NCBI GenBank assembly: GCA_011371465.1
Contig: DRQL01000034.1
Span: forward strand, 1 to 9,590
Length of the DNA stretch: 9,590 bases
DNA from: Gammaproteobacteria bacterium
GTDB taxonomy: Bacteria; Pseudomonadota; Gammaproteobacteria; DSM-19610
Direction: 5' to 3'
In this document: positions 1-6,812 of the stretch, piece by piece
Position numbering within the stretch: position 1 is the stretch's first letter
How the letters are laid out: each line of letters opens with the position of its first letter
Notes under the pieces: model-generated
What the model saw: the letters and a program-made list of their open reading frames with translations, nothing else
Databases searched by the model: none
Told to the model about the DNA's origin: nothing
Position numbers and translations under genes: made by a program

Positions 1-764
1 GAGCGACCGAGAAACAGGTAGCCGCCATCGACCAGGCTGTCCGCATAACGCTCGAACAGTTTACGCCGGGTGGAACGGTCGAAATAGATCATTACATGAC
101 GGCAGAAAATCAGGTCAAACGGGCCCTGCTCAGGCCACTCATGCATCAGGTTGAGCCGCCGGAATTCGACCAGTTGCTTCAGCCCGGGCTCCACCTCATA
201 GCGGCACCGGTCGCGGCTACCCGTGCGCCGGAACCATTTCCGGGTACGGGCAGACGACAGGTCGGCAATACGCTCCTGGGTATAGTGGCCCCGCTGCGCC
301 TTTGCCACAACACTGGAATCCAGGTCGGTAGCCAGTATCTGTACATTCAGCCGGTCGCGGCAGGGCATGCATTCTCCTGCCACCATCGCGATCGAGTACG
401 GTTCCTCCCCCGATGAACACCCCGCCGACCAGATACGGTACACCTGCCCGGACCGCGCGCGGGCTGCTGCTTCAGGCAGCACCTTTTCCGCCAGGTAATC
501 GAACTGATGCGGGTCGCGGAAAAAACCGGTCAGGTTGGTGGTCAGCGCGTTGATAAAGTGCACGGTTTCCGCCTTTCCCTGCGCACTCCCGAGCAATGCC
601 AGGTAGGCGGAGAAGCGGTCCAGCCGACAGGCCCGCAAACGCCGGACCAAACGGGCGTACACCAGTTCACGCTTGCCGGCATCGAGAGAAATCCCCGCCA
701 CCGTGTGCAGCAGTTCACGCACCGCCTCGAAATCAGCCTGTGTATAGAGGTACTCGTAATGCAA
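1..764 (-). CDS. cheR: CheR-type chemotaxis protein glutamate O-methyltransferase (C-terminus cut by window edge)
   Basis: CheR proteins transfer methyl groups from S-adenosylmethionine to glutamates on chemoreceptors, setting adaptation in the cytoplasm. Read on the minus strand, 254 full codons are visible from a TTG at 764. The N-terminal helical domain covers about residues 11-80 (FEAVRELL, then KRELVYARLVRRLR). The methyltransferase domain follows: NLTGFFRDPHQF at 77-88, the SAM loop WSAGCSSGEEPYSIAM at 112-127, the acidic ATDLD at 145-149, and FDLIFCRHVMIYFD at 216-229. The frame is still open at base 1 (ending LFLGR-S), so roughly 20-40 residues are missing by comparison with the 286-residue E. 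coli protein. The start is uncertain. No ATG exists at the N-terminus; TTG 764 has AGG nine bases upstream, while an in-frame GTG at 848 lacks a ribosome binding site and adds an unfamiliar arginine-rich stretch. His-223 stands where the family usually has Asn (CRNV). No other chemotaxis gene is in view. The family call is firm; the start is not. Confidence 0.93.
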   Translation of the reverse strand, partial: MHYEYLYTQADFEAVRELLHTVAGISLDAGKRELVYARLVRRLRACRLDRFSAYLALLGSAQGKAETVHFINALTTNLTGFFRDPHQFDYLAEKVLPEAAARARSGQVYRIWSAGCSSGEEPYSIAMVAGECMPCRDRLNVQILATDLDSSVVAKAQRGHYTQERIADLSSARTRKWFRRTGSRDRCRYEVEPGLKQLVEFRRLNLMHEWPEQGPFDLIFCRHVMIYFDRSTRRKLFERYADSLVDGGYLFLGR

Positions 765-821
765 CTGGATCAGCCTGTGCCGCCCCCTGTACTCCCTGAT
801 GCCGTTATACAGCCCTGCGGC

Positions 822-839
822 CCTGTTTAGCAAAACAGG
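822..839. other. Small inverted repeat upstream of cheR
   Basis: CCTGTTT (822-828) and AAACAGG (833-839) form a perfect 7-bp stem with the 4-base loop AGCA. It lies between the two candidate cheR starts (GTG 848 and TTG 764). If TTG is right, the hairpin sits in the cheR leader about 58 bases before the start. No T-run follows on either strand, so it does not look like an intrinsic terminator. It could be a leader hairpin, an operator half-site pair, or chance. Confidence 0.4.
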
Positions 840-895
840 CAGCGGCACGTCGTACGGAAAATACCCGCCACTGCCGGAACTCCCGCTTCTGTATG

Positions 896-901
896 TATAA
901 T
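896..901 (+). promoter_or_regulatory. Probable sigma-70 -10 box of ettA
   Basis: A perfect TATAAT lies at 896-901, preceded directly by TG. Transcription would start near 908, giving a leader of about 25 bases before the ettA ATG at 933. The -35 region is poor: the best match, CTGCCG at 871-876, matches TTGACA at three of six positions with a long 19-base spacer. The leader holds a strong ribosome binding site, GAGGGA at 925-930. The -10 match and its position are seen directly; promoter activity is inferred. Confidence 0.55.
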
Positions 902-932
902 TGCCTTTTTCGATAACCTGCAGCGAGGGAAT

Positions 933-2597
<1,665 letters not shown>

Positions 2598-2603
2598 CAA
2601 CCA

Positions 2604-2630
2604 CTGCAGGAGCGGTCTCCTGACCGCGAT
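2604..2630 (+). repeat. REP-like palindromic repeat, copy 1
   Basis: This element begins six bases after the ettA stop. Its palindrome is GCGGTC (2612-2617), TCCT, GACCGC (2622-2627). A competing hairpin, AGGAG (2608-2612), CGGT, CTCCT (2617-2621), overlaps it, so both cannot form at once. Bases 2604-2629 are identical to the 26 bases at 6656-6681. The general form (AGGAGCGG, palindrome, CCGCGA) resembles extragenic REP-type repeats of Pseudomonas and related bacteria. It lies in the 58-base gap between two converging genes and could shield 3' ends or end transcription, although no T-run follows. Confidence 0.8.
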
Positions 2631-2655
2631 AACCGACCGTCACCCCGGACCGGCA

Positions 2656-3321
2656 TCATTTGTTATGCAGGTAAAGCTCGTCATCGAAACTGCACACCCA
2701 CGCCGGCCGTAGCGCCACCAGTGCCGTCATCAACATGCCGTTCAGAAATGCCTCGGCGAAAAACACCATGGGAAGATACGGGTAGTACTGGTAACGCAAC
2801 CAGCCGGCGCTGCTGATATCGCTGGCCAGCATCACCCCGGCGCCGGCCAGGCCATACAACAGCACCGACAGCCCCGCCGCCAGGAAAGCATTGACGTACA
2901 CGTACACAAAGAAGTTGTGTGGCAGGCGACGCTGCGCAAAATACAGCAGTACGCTGGTCACCAGCACAGGAATACCCCCCATCAACAGCGCATTGAGGCC
3001 CAGCGCAGCAAAACTTTCCCCGGCGTACAGCGCACCTCCCGCCAGCACCAGCGCCACCGCCAGTAACGCAAGCGGCCAGCCAAACATCAGCGTTACCGCG
3101 GTCACACCCAGCAGGTGAAAGTTCAGCGCGGGCAATACACCGGCACGGGTATTCCATAACAGCAGCAGTGCGACACAACTGGCAAAAAACAGGTGCGAAA
3201 ACCGGTTGATCCGCAAACGTGCCAGCGGCGCGCGCCTGACCGTAACCAGAAAAAGCGCCGCGAACAGCACATTCGTCAGCCATAGCAAACCGGTCGGCAT
3301 CAGTTCAGCGGGAAAATCCAT
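2656..3321 (-). CDS. CbiM-like (COG3235-type) integral membrane protein, orphan
   Basis: A 221-residue, very hydrophobic protein with six to seven likely TM segments at about residues 10-28, 41-57, 64-81, 83-101, 112-130, 140-162 and 182-205, counted from the ATG. FHLLG (68-72) in a TM segment, the YVYVNAFLAAG helix (140-150) and FAEAFLNGM (188-196) recall the CbiM/energy-coupling-factor permease superfamily. CbiM itself is the substrate-binding part of cobalt importers. The N-terminal Met-His-Ile-Pro metal site of true CbiM is absent (here MDFPAEL), and no EcfT, EcfA, CbiN or cobalamin gene is near, so metal transport is unproven. The ATG at 3321 overlaps the last base of the lysR TGA, and an AAGGGGG element lies about six bases upstream, so translation is probably coupled. 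A GTG at 3324 is an alternative start. Membrane location is secure, family likely, function unknown. Confidence 0.75.
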   Translation of the reverse strand: MDFPAELMPTGLLWLTNVLFAALFLVTVRRAPLARLRINRFSHLFFASCVALLLLWNTRAGVLPALNFHLLGVTAVTLMFGWPLALLAVALVLAGGALYAGESFAALGLNALLMGGIPVLVTSVLLYFAQRRLPHNFFVYVYVNAFLAAGLSVLLYGLAGAGVMLASDISSAGWLRYQYYPYLPMVFFAEAFLNGMLMTALVALRPAWVCSFDDELYLHNK

Positions 3322-4202
3322 CACACGCCCCCTTCAATCTGCGCCCGGTTGTTTTCAAGTTCACGAACCAGGAAGTCCCTGAAAATACGCACCCGGGCCG
3401 TAGTACGGAGATCCACGTGCGACAGCACCCAGAGTCCCCAGCCCGGCTCCACGTACTGTGCCGGAATCCTGCGCAGTGAAGGGACATGATCGCAGAATAC
3501 ACAGGGCATCTGTGCCATGCCCAGGCCCGTTTCTGCCATGCGCAACATCAGGCCGAGTTCAGTGGTCCGGTAGACACGGCGGGTATTGGGGAAATTTTTT
3601 TCAATCCAGGCCGGCCGGGTATGGCCATCGCCGACCCAGGTGATACAGGGCACGCTGCCATCGTCCGGTGCGGCCTGTAGCTGTCGGACGATTTTCTCGC
3701 TGGCATACACAGCGTAGCCAAGGCGTGCAACGCGTTTACCGATCAGGTTCGGGGGCGGCTCATCCGTGGTCCGCAGGGCAATATCCGCTTCACGTGCGGC
3801 GAGGTTCAGTTCATCACGGGTTGCGATCAGCTCGAGGTCGATGTCCGGGTAGCGGCTCACAAAGGCCTGGATAACCGGCATGATCAGGTGCTGGGTGCAG
3901 ACATCGGCAACGGTAACCCTCAACAGGCCGCTCAGTTCCTGGCTGTCCGCCAGCACCTGGCGCTCGAAGGCATTGGCATCGTCATCCATTTTTTCTGCAG
4001 CGTCTATCAGGCGCTCACCGATGCCGGTAATCAGCCACTGTTTGCCCGAGCGCTCGAACAGGTGTGTGCCCAGGTTTTCCTCCAGCGCGGCGATACGCCG
4101 CGACACGGTGGTCTGGTTGACCCCCATACGCCGCGCCGCCCTGCTTACCGAGCCGGAGCGCACCACCTGCAGAAAATACCGGACATGATCCCAGTCCATC
4201 AT
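3321..4202 (-). CDS. LysR-family transcriptional regulator
   Basis: A DNA-binding regulator of standard LysR length (293 residues from ATG 4202). The N-terminal winged helix-turn-helix spans about residues 2-62, with the recognition part SVSRAARRMGVNQTTVSRRI at 18-37. A linker helix follows to about residue 90. The periplasmic-binding-protein-like effector domain runs from about 93 to the end (LRVTVADV at 94-101, and the late VEPGWGLWVLSH block typical of this subgroup). Start choice: ATG 4202 and ATG 4199 fit the usual MDWDHVRYF beginning, but the best ribosome binding site, AAGG at 4219-4216, is spaced best for a TTG at 4208, which would add two residues. The gene is divergent from the SRPBCC gene, the usual arrangement for a LysR regulator and its target, and overlaps the downstream membrane gene by one base. 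Its effector is unknown; regulation of both neighbours is inferred. Confidence 0.93.
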   Translation of the reverse strand: MMDWDHVRYFLQVVRSGSVSRAARRMGVNQTTVSRRIAALEENLGTHLFERSGKQWLITGIGERLIDAAEKMDDDANAFERQVLADSQELSGLLRVTVADVCTQHLIMPVIQAFVSRYPDIDLELIATRDELNLAAREADIALRTTDEPPPNLIGKRVARLGYAVYASEKIVRQLQAAPDDGSVPCITWVGDGHTRPAWIEKNFPNTRRVYRTTELGLMLRMAETGLGMAQMPCVFCDHVPSLRRIPAQYVEPGWGLWVLSHVDLRTTARVRIFRDFLVRELENNRAQIEGGV

Positions 4203-4248
4203 ATGCAAATATGCACCTTAACAATGCATAAACGGTTGTATAAATGCG
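4201..4248. promoter_or_regulatory. Candidate LysR operator region with iterated ATGCA words
   Basis: Between the divergent lysR and SRPBCC genes the heptamer ATATGCA occurs twice in direct repeat (4201-4207 and 4209-4215). ATGCA occurs again at 4224-4228 and ATGCG at 4244-4248. GCAT (4226-4229) and ATGC (4244-4247) form a short inverted pair around the probable plus-strand -35/-10 spacer. No clean T-N11-A LysR box is present, so binding by the adjacent regulator is inferred from position and repetition only. Confidence 0.35.
4218..4244 (+). promoter_or_regulatory. Possible promoter of the SRPBCC gene
   Basis: TTAACA (4218-4223, five of six matches to TTGACA) and TATAAA (4239-4244, five of six to TATAAT) lie on the plus strand 80-110 bases before the ATG at 4326. 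The spacer is 15 bases, shorter than the ideal 17. A short spacer is common where an activator is needed, which would fit control by the divergent LysR protein. The -35 overlaps the lysR ribosome binding site region on the other strand. Confidence 0.4.
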
Positions 4249-4325
4249 TTATCGCTCATCGTAGCATGAAGTCCTGCCGAATGTGCAGCCCATCCTTCTC
4301 CTGCCACCAGATAAGGAACCAAACC

Positions 4326-4853
4326 ATGAAACTGAAGAAAATTCACTACGAAATGCCGATACGCGTCACACGCGAGGTGCTCTGGAAAGTCCTGCTCCAG
4401 TACGGTGACGTATCCGCATTCCATGCCGGGGTCGCCCGCTCTTTCCACGTAGAAGGCAGCCGTAACGAAGCCTCGATCGGCTGCGAACGGGTTTGCCAGA
4501 TTGTCGATCTCGGGCTGCACATTACACTCAAGGAGCGCATCGTGGAACTCGTCGAAGGCAGCTCCTACAAGTACGAGGTATACGAGTGGAAAAACTTCCC
4601 CCTGCGAGAAATGTACTTCGAGTTCAGGATATCGGGTTCTACGGCAACGCATACCATCCTGGAAATCAACATCGACTACCAGGCGAAGCCCGCATTCCTG
4701 ACGCCGCTGATGGCGGGAAAAATGAAGCGACTGGCACGGGACGTCCTGCTTGGCTACAAGCACTATGCTGAAACCGGCGAAACCAGGGTGCCCATCGGCA
4801 AGCTGAAAGCAATGTACGGGAGCCATCCTTCGGCGGAAGTACAGGTTGTCTGA
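4326..4853 (+). CDS. SRPBCC-fold (START/polyketide cyclase-like) protein
   Basis: A 175-residue cytoplasmic protein without signal peptide or TM segment. The N-terminus (KKIHYEMPIRVTREVLWKVL, residues 4-23), an early GDVSAFHAGV turn (27-36), a run of alternating strands (about 54-118) and a long amphipathic C-terminal helix (about 124-149, PLMAGKMKRLARDVLLGYKHY) fit the helix-grip SRPBCC fold, whose members bind hydrophobic ligands in a cavity. Cys-53 lies in GCERVCQIVD, a position often written GxxR in this superfamily. No catalytic residues can be assigned. ATG 4326 is preceded by AAGGA (4313-4317) with an 8-base gap. The frame is open far upstream to 3888, but that part overlaps lysR on the other strand and lacks a start signal. 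It is divergent from lysR, which probably controls it. The fold call is moderate; the ligand and role are unknown. Confidence 0.8.
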   Translation: MKLKKIHYEMPIRVTREVLWKVLLQYGDVSAFHAGVARSFHVEGSRNEASIGCERVCQIVDLGLHITLKERIVELVEGSSYKYEVYEWKNFPLREMYFEFRISGSTATHTILEINIDYQAKPAFLTPLMAGKMKRLARDVLLGYKHYAETGETRVPIGKLKAMYGSHPSAEVQVV

Positions 4854-4854
4854 T

Positions 4855-4872
4855 CCGTCTGTACCCAGACGG
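4855..4872 (+). terminator. Hairpin directly after the SRPBCC stop, possible terminator
   Basis: CCGTCTG (4855-4861), loop TACC, CAGACGG (4866-4872) is a perfect 7-bp stem beginning one base after the TGA at 4851-4853. The following bases (CCTGCTTGCG) contain few T residues, so it is not a classic intrinsic terminator. Its position suggests it ends or protects the SRPBCC transcript before the converging msrQ gene. Confidence 0.45.
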
Positions 4873-4886
4873 CCTGCTTGCGAAAT

Positions 4887-4912
4887 CCGGGAACGCCATG
4901 TGCACGTTCCGG
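4887..4912 (-). terminator. Hairpin downstream of msrQ, possible terminator
   Basis: On the minus strand CCGGAACG pairs with CGTTCCCGG across a 9-base loop, with one bulged C. The stem lies 33 bases after the msrQ stop and is followed by ATTTCGC. The T-run is short (three T), so termination would be weak. With the neighbouring hairpin at 4855-4872, the 91-base convergent gap holds one stem for each gene. Confidence 0.35.
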
Positions 4913-4944
4913 TTCCACACGCTGCGGGATCGACCGGCGCCCTG

Positions 4945-5556
4945 TCAGGATATGCAGCCTTCCCGCACGGCGGAGCCTGCCCTGCGCCTGCGGCCGGCCT
5001 GTATCCTGCTAGCCAGCAGTGCAGCGAGCAGCACGCCGTACACCAGCGGCTCAAGCACATCGGCCTTTACCAGCCACCAGAAATGCAACACGCCCAGTGC
5101 CGGGATGACGTACGCCAGCCGGTGCAGGCGCTTCCAGCCCCGGCCGAGCCGACGCACCATGTAGCGGTTGGAAGTAGCCGCCAGCGGCAGCAACAGCACA
5201 AAGGCCAGCATTCCCACGGTGATGAAGGGACGGTCCAGCACGTCCAGCCAGATCTCGCCCCAGTCGAAGAACTGGTCCAGCCACAGGTAGGTCAACAGGT
5301 GGAGAGTGGCGTAGAAAAAAGCATACAGGCCCAGCATGCGACGCATACGAATGGCCCAGCCCCAGCCGAAGTAGCGCCTGAGCGGGGTTGCCAGCAGGGT
5401 GATCAGCAGGAAGCGCAGGGTCCATGCCCCCGTACTGTCGGCAACCTCATCGATCGGGTTGGCACCCAGCAGACCGGCATACAGCTGCCAGCCCAGCACC
5501 ATGAGCGGTGACAGGCAGAGTAAAAACACCGCAGGTTTCAACCACTCGTTCCGCAT
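4945..5556 (-). CDS. msrQ: MsrQ, haem-binding membrane subunit of the MsrPQ methionine sulfoxide reductase
   Basis: MsrQ (formerly YedZ) is a b-type haem membrane protein that passes electrons from the respiratory chain to periplasmic MsrP. The 203-residue product is close to the usual size (E. coli 211). Likely TM segments lie at about 8-28, 45-60, 75-93, 110-127, 145-163 and 168-184. Family marks are ANPIDEV (32-38), WTLRFLLITLLATPLR (45-60), LHLLTYLWLDQ (85-95) with His-86, TSNRYMVRRLG (128-138), WKRLHRLAYV (141-150) with His-145, and His-158 in LHFWW. These histidines are the expected haem ligands. The C-terminus is a basic cytoplasmic tail (185-203). ATG 5556 comes one base after the msrP stop, so the two are surely co-transcribed and probably translationally coupled. 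Nothing appears truncated. Confidence 0.96.
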   Translation of the reverse strand: MRNEWLKPAVFLLCLSPLMVLGWQLYAGLLGANPIDEVADSTGAWTLRFLLITLLATPLRRYFGWGWAIRMRRMLGLYAFFYATLHLLTYLWLDQFFDWGEIWLDVLDRPFITVGMLAFVLLLPLAATSNRYMVRRLGRGWKRLHRLAYVIPALGVLHFWWLVKADVLEPLVYGVLLAALLASRIQAGRRRRAGSAVREGCIS

Positions 5557-5557
5557 A

Positions 5558-6502
5558 TTAAAAATACTTCTTCAGGTCCATGCCCGTGTACAGCGAGGCC
5601 ACCTGCTCCCCGTAGCCGTTAAACATCAGCGTCTTTCGTTTCAGGAATTCGCCGATGCGCCGTTCCCGTTTCTGGCTCCAGCGCGGGTGCGACACGTTCG
5701 GGTTGACGTTGGAATAGAAACCGTATTCCCGCGGCGCGGCCCTGGTCCACGAACTGGTCGGCTGCGTTTCGCGAAAGCGTATTTTCACAATGGACTTGAT
5801 GCTCTTGAAACCGTATTTCCAGGGTACCACCAGCCGCAGCGGCGCACCGTTCTGGTTCGGCAGTTCCTTGCCGTACAGGCCGACCGCAACCAGTGTCAGC
5901 GGGTGCATGGCCTCGTCCATGCGCAGGCCTTCCCGGTAGGGCCAGTCCAGCACCCGGCGACGCTGACCGGGCATCTGCTTTTTGTCGTACAGGGTCTCGA
6001 ATTCCACGTACTTCGCCTTCGAGGTGGGCTGAAAGCGTTTGATCAGGTCGGCCAGCGGAAAACCGACCCAGGGAATCACCATTGACCAGCCTTCCACACA
6101 GCGCAGGCGATAGATGCGTTCCTCCAGCGCGTGCGGCCGGAGGATGTCTTCCAGCGTGCAGGTCGCCGGCTTTTCCACTTCCCCCGTGACCGTAACCGAC
6201 CAGGGGTCCGTGACCAGCTTGTGCGCATGCCGCGCCGGGTCCGATTTATCGACACCGAACTCGTAGAAATTGTTGTAGCTGGTGATATCTTCGTACGACG
6301 TTTTTTCTTCGTCGGCACTGTACGGACCCGGTTTTACCCGGTCCAGCTCCAGCCGGGCCGATGCGTCCCGGCTCAGCAGTGAACCACCGATGGCCGCGCC
6401 GGCAATGGCGAGGCCGGACTGCAGAAACCGCCGCCGCTGGCGGTAGATTTCGTACGGGGTTACATCGGACTCACTCAGGTCCGTTGGGGTTTTTATCAGC
6501 AC
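5558..6502 (-). CDS. msrP: MsrP, periplasmic molybdenum-dependent protein-methionine-sulfoxide reductase
   Basis: MsrP (formerly YedY) reduces oxidised methionines in periplasmic proteins using molybdopterin cofactor and electrons from MsrQ. The 314-residue product (E. coli 334) starts at GTG 6502, with AGGA seven bases upstream. No ATG occurs near the N-terminus, and the ESDVTPYEIY segment (11-20) matches the usual mature start of the leader. A Tat signal is clear: RRRFLQ (23-28), a hydrophobic stretch (29-43), and a likely cleavage after ASA (47-49). The mature sulfite-oxidase-fold domain has NNFYEFG (77-83), the molybdenum ligand Cys-135 in RLRCVEGWSM (132-141), PWVGFPL (144-150) and GAPLRLVVPWKYGFKSIK (219-236). 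Export is as a folded, cofactor-loaded protein through Tat. No two-component regulator such as HprSR lies nearby in the window. All key residues are present. Confidence 0.97.
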   Translation of the reverse strand: MLIKTPTDLSESDVTPYEIYRQRRRFLQSGLAIAGAAIGGSLLSRDASARLELDRVKPGPYSADEEKTSYEDITSYNNFYEFGVDKSDPARHAHKLVTDPWSVTVTGEVEKPATCTLEDILRPHALEERIYRLRCVEGWSMVIPWVGFPLADLIKRFQPTSKAKYVEFETLYDKKQMPGQRRRVLDWPYREGLRMDEAMHPLTLVAVGLYGKELPNQNGAPLRLVVPWKYGFKSIKSIVKIRFRETQPTSSWTRAAPREYGFYSNVNPNVSHPRWSQKRERRIGEFLKRKTLMFNGYGEQVASLYTGMDLKKYF

Positions 6503-6600
6503 AATCCCGTCCTGCTCTGGTAAGAATATCGGACTGCACAGCCGACCCCGGGGTTCCCATCATCCAGGGAATTCCGGACCGTCTGCACCGTTCTGGAACC

Positions 6601-6606
6601 AGTATA
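6601..6606 (-). promoter_or_regulatory. Possible -10 box of the msrPQ operon
   Basis: On the minus strand TATACT lies about 100 bases upstream of the msrP GTG. It matches TATAAT at five of six positions. The hexamer 17 bases further upstream is GATGAA, a poor -35, so activator dependence or a chance match are both possible. The position fits a leader of about 90 bases. Confidence 0.3.
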
Positions 6607-6655
6607 GGGGATATCAGGCGCTGTTCATCACGAATTCATCACAACACGAAACCGG

Positions 6656-6681
6656 CTGCAGGAGCGGTCTCCTGACCGCGA
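6656..6681 (+). repeat. REP-like palindromic repeat, copy 2
   Basis: Identical over 26 bases to copy 1 at 2604-2629, four kilobases away. It has the same palindrome GCGGTC, TCCT, GACCGC and the same competing stem AGGAG, CGGT, CTCCT. It lies in the msrP-purL gap, 23 bases before copy 3, in direct orientation with it. Confidence 0.8.
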
Positions 6682-6704
6682 AAACAATCTCAGGTCATCA
6701 CACC

Positions 6705-6730
6705 GTAGGAGCGGCCTCCTGACCGCGATA
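6705..6730 (+). repeat. REP-like palindromic repeat, copy 3
   Basis: Starts GTAGGAGCGG instead of TGCAGGAGCGG, and the palindrome is GCGGCC, TCCT, GACCGC, with a C/A mismatch that breaks the outer stem seen in copies 1 and 2. The inner alternative AGGAG, CGGC, CTCCT (6707-6720) stays perfect. It forms an inverted pair with copy 4. Confidence 0.78.
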
Positions 6731-6740
6731 GCACACCTCA

Positions 6741-6770
6741 CCCTTCGCGCCGAAGGGCGGCGCTCCTACA
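6741..6770 (-). repeat. REP-like palindromic repeat, copy 4 (inverted)
   Basis: On the minus strand it reads TGTAGGAGCG (6770-6761) followed by a palindrome, the same head as copy 3 in opposite orientation. Two stems compete: GCGCCG (6747-6752), AAGGG, CGGCGC (6758-6763), and CCCTTCG (6741-6747), CGC, CGAAGGG (6751-6757). It lies 42 bases downstream of the purL stop and might protect or attenuate that transcript, although no T-run follows. Confidence 0.72.
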
Positions 6771-6812
6771 GGGCCGATATCATTTCGAAGGCATTTACCG
6801 CATCATCACCAT

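Larger units (their letters stand above)
6503..6812. other. Intergenic region between purL and msrP with a repeat cluster
   Basis: These 310 bases hold no convincing gene. A plus-strand open frame at 6361-6675 is mostly the antisense of msrP. From 6503 to 6650 lies the msrP leader, with a possible -10 box and a 10-base palindrome ACCCCGGGGT at 6545-6554. From 6656 to 6770 are three REP-like copies. The last 42 bases before the purL stop show nothing recognisable, and there is no T-rich intrinsic terminator for purL. Confidence 0.7.

Noticed and set aside
822..839. Intrinsic terminator between cheR and ettA
   Set aside because: The stem is real but no T-run follows on either strand, and divergent genes need no terminator here.
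3888..4325. N-terminal extension of the SRPBCC frame, giving a 321-residue protein
   Set aside because: The extension is antisense to lysR and has no family-like sequence; ATG 4326 has a good AAGGA site and begins exactly at the SRPBCC domain.
4218..5060. Minus-strand open frame of 280 codons across the SRPBCC gene
   Set aside because: Antisense of the SRPBCC gene and part of msrQ in another frame; composition is typical of a shadow frame.
5399..6085. Plus-strand open frame of 228 codons
   Set aside because: It is the antisense of msrP and the start of msrQ, both certain genes; no recognisable domain or ribosome site.
6545..6554. ACCCCGGGGT palindrome as an operator for msrP
   Set aside because: A 10-base palindrome in GC-rich DNA can occur by chance and no second copy or known motif supports it.
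6741..6757. Rho-independent terminator of purL
   Set aside because: The hairpin is perfect but no T-run follows in the purL direction; it is better explained as part of repeat copy 4.
6656..6770. CRISPR array
   Set aside because: Only three copies, irregular spacing, one inverted, and each is an internal palindrome; this fits REP-type elements.
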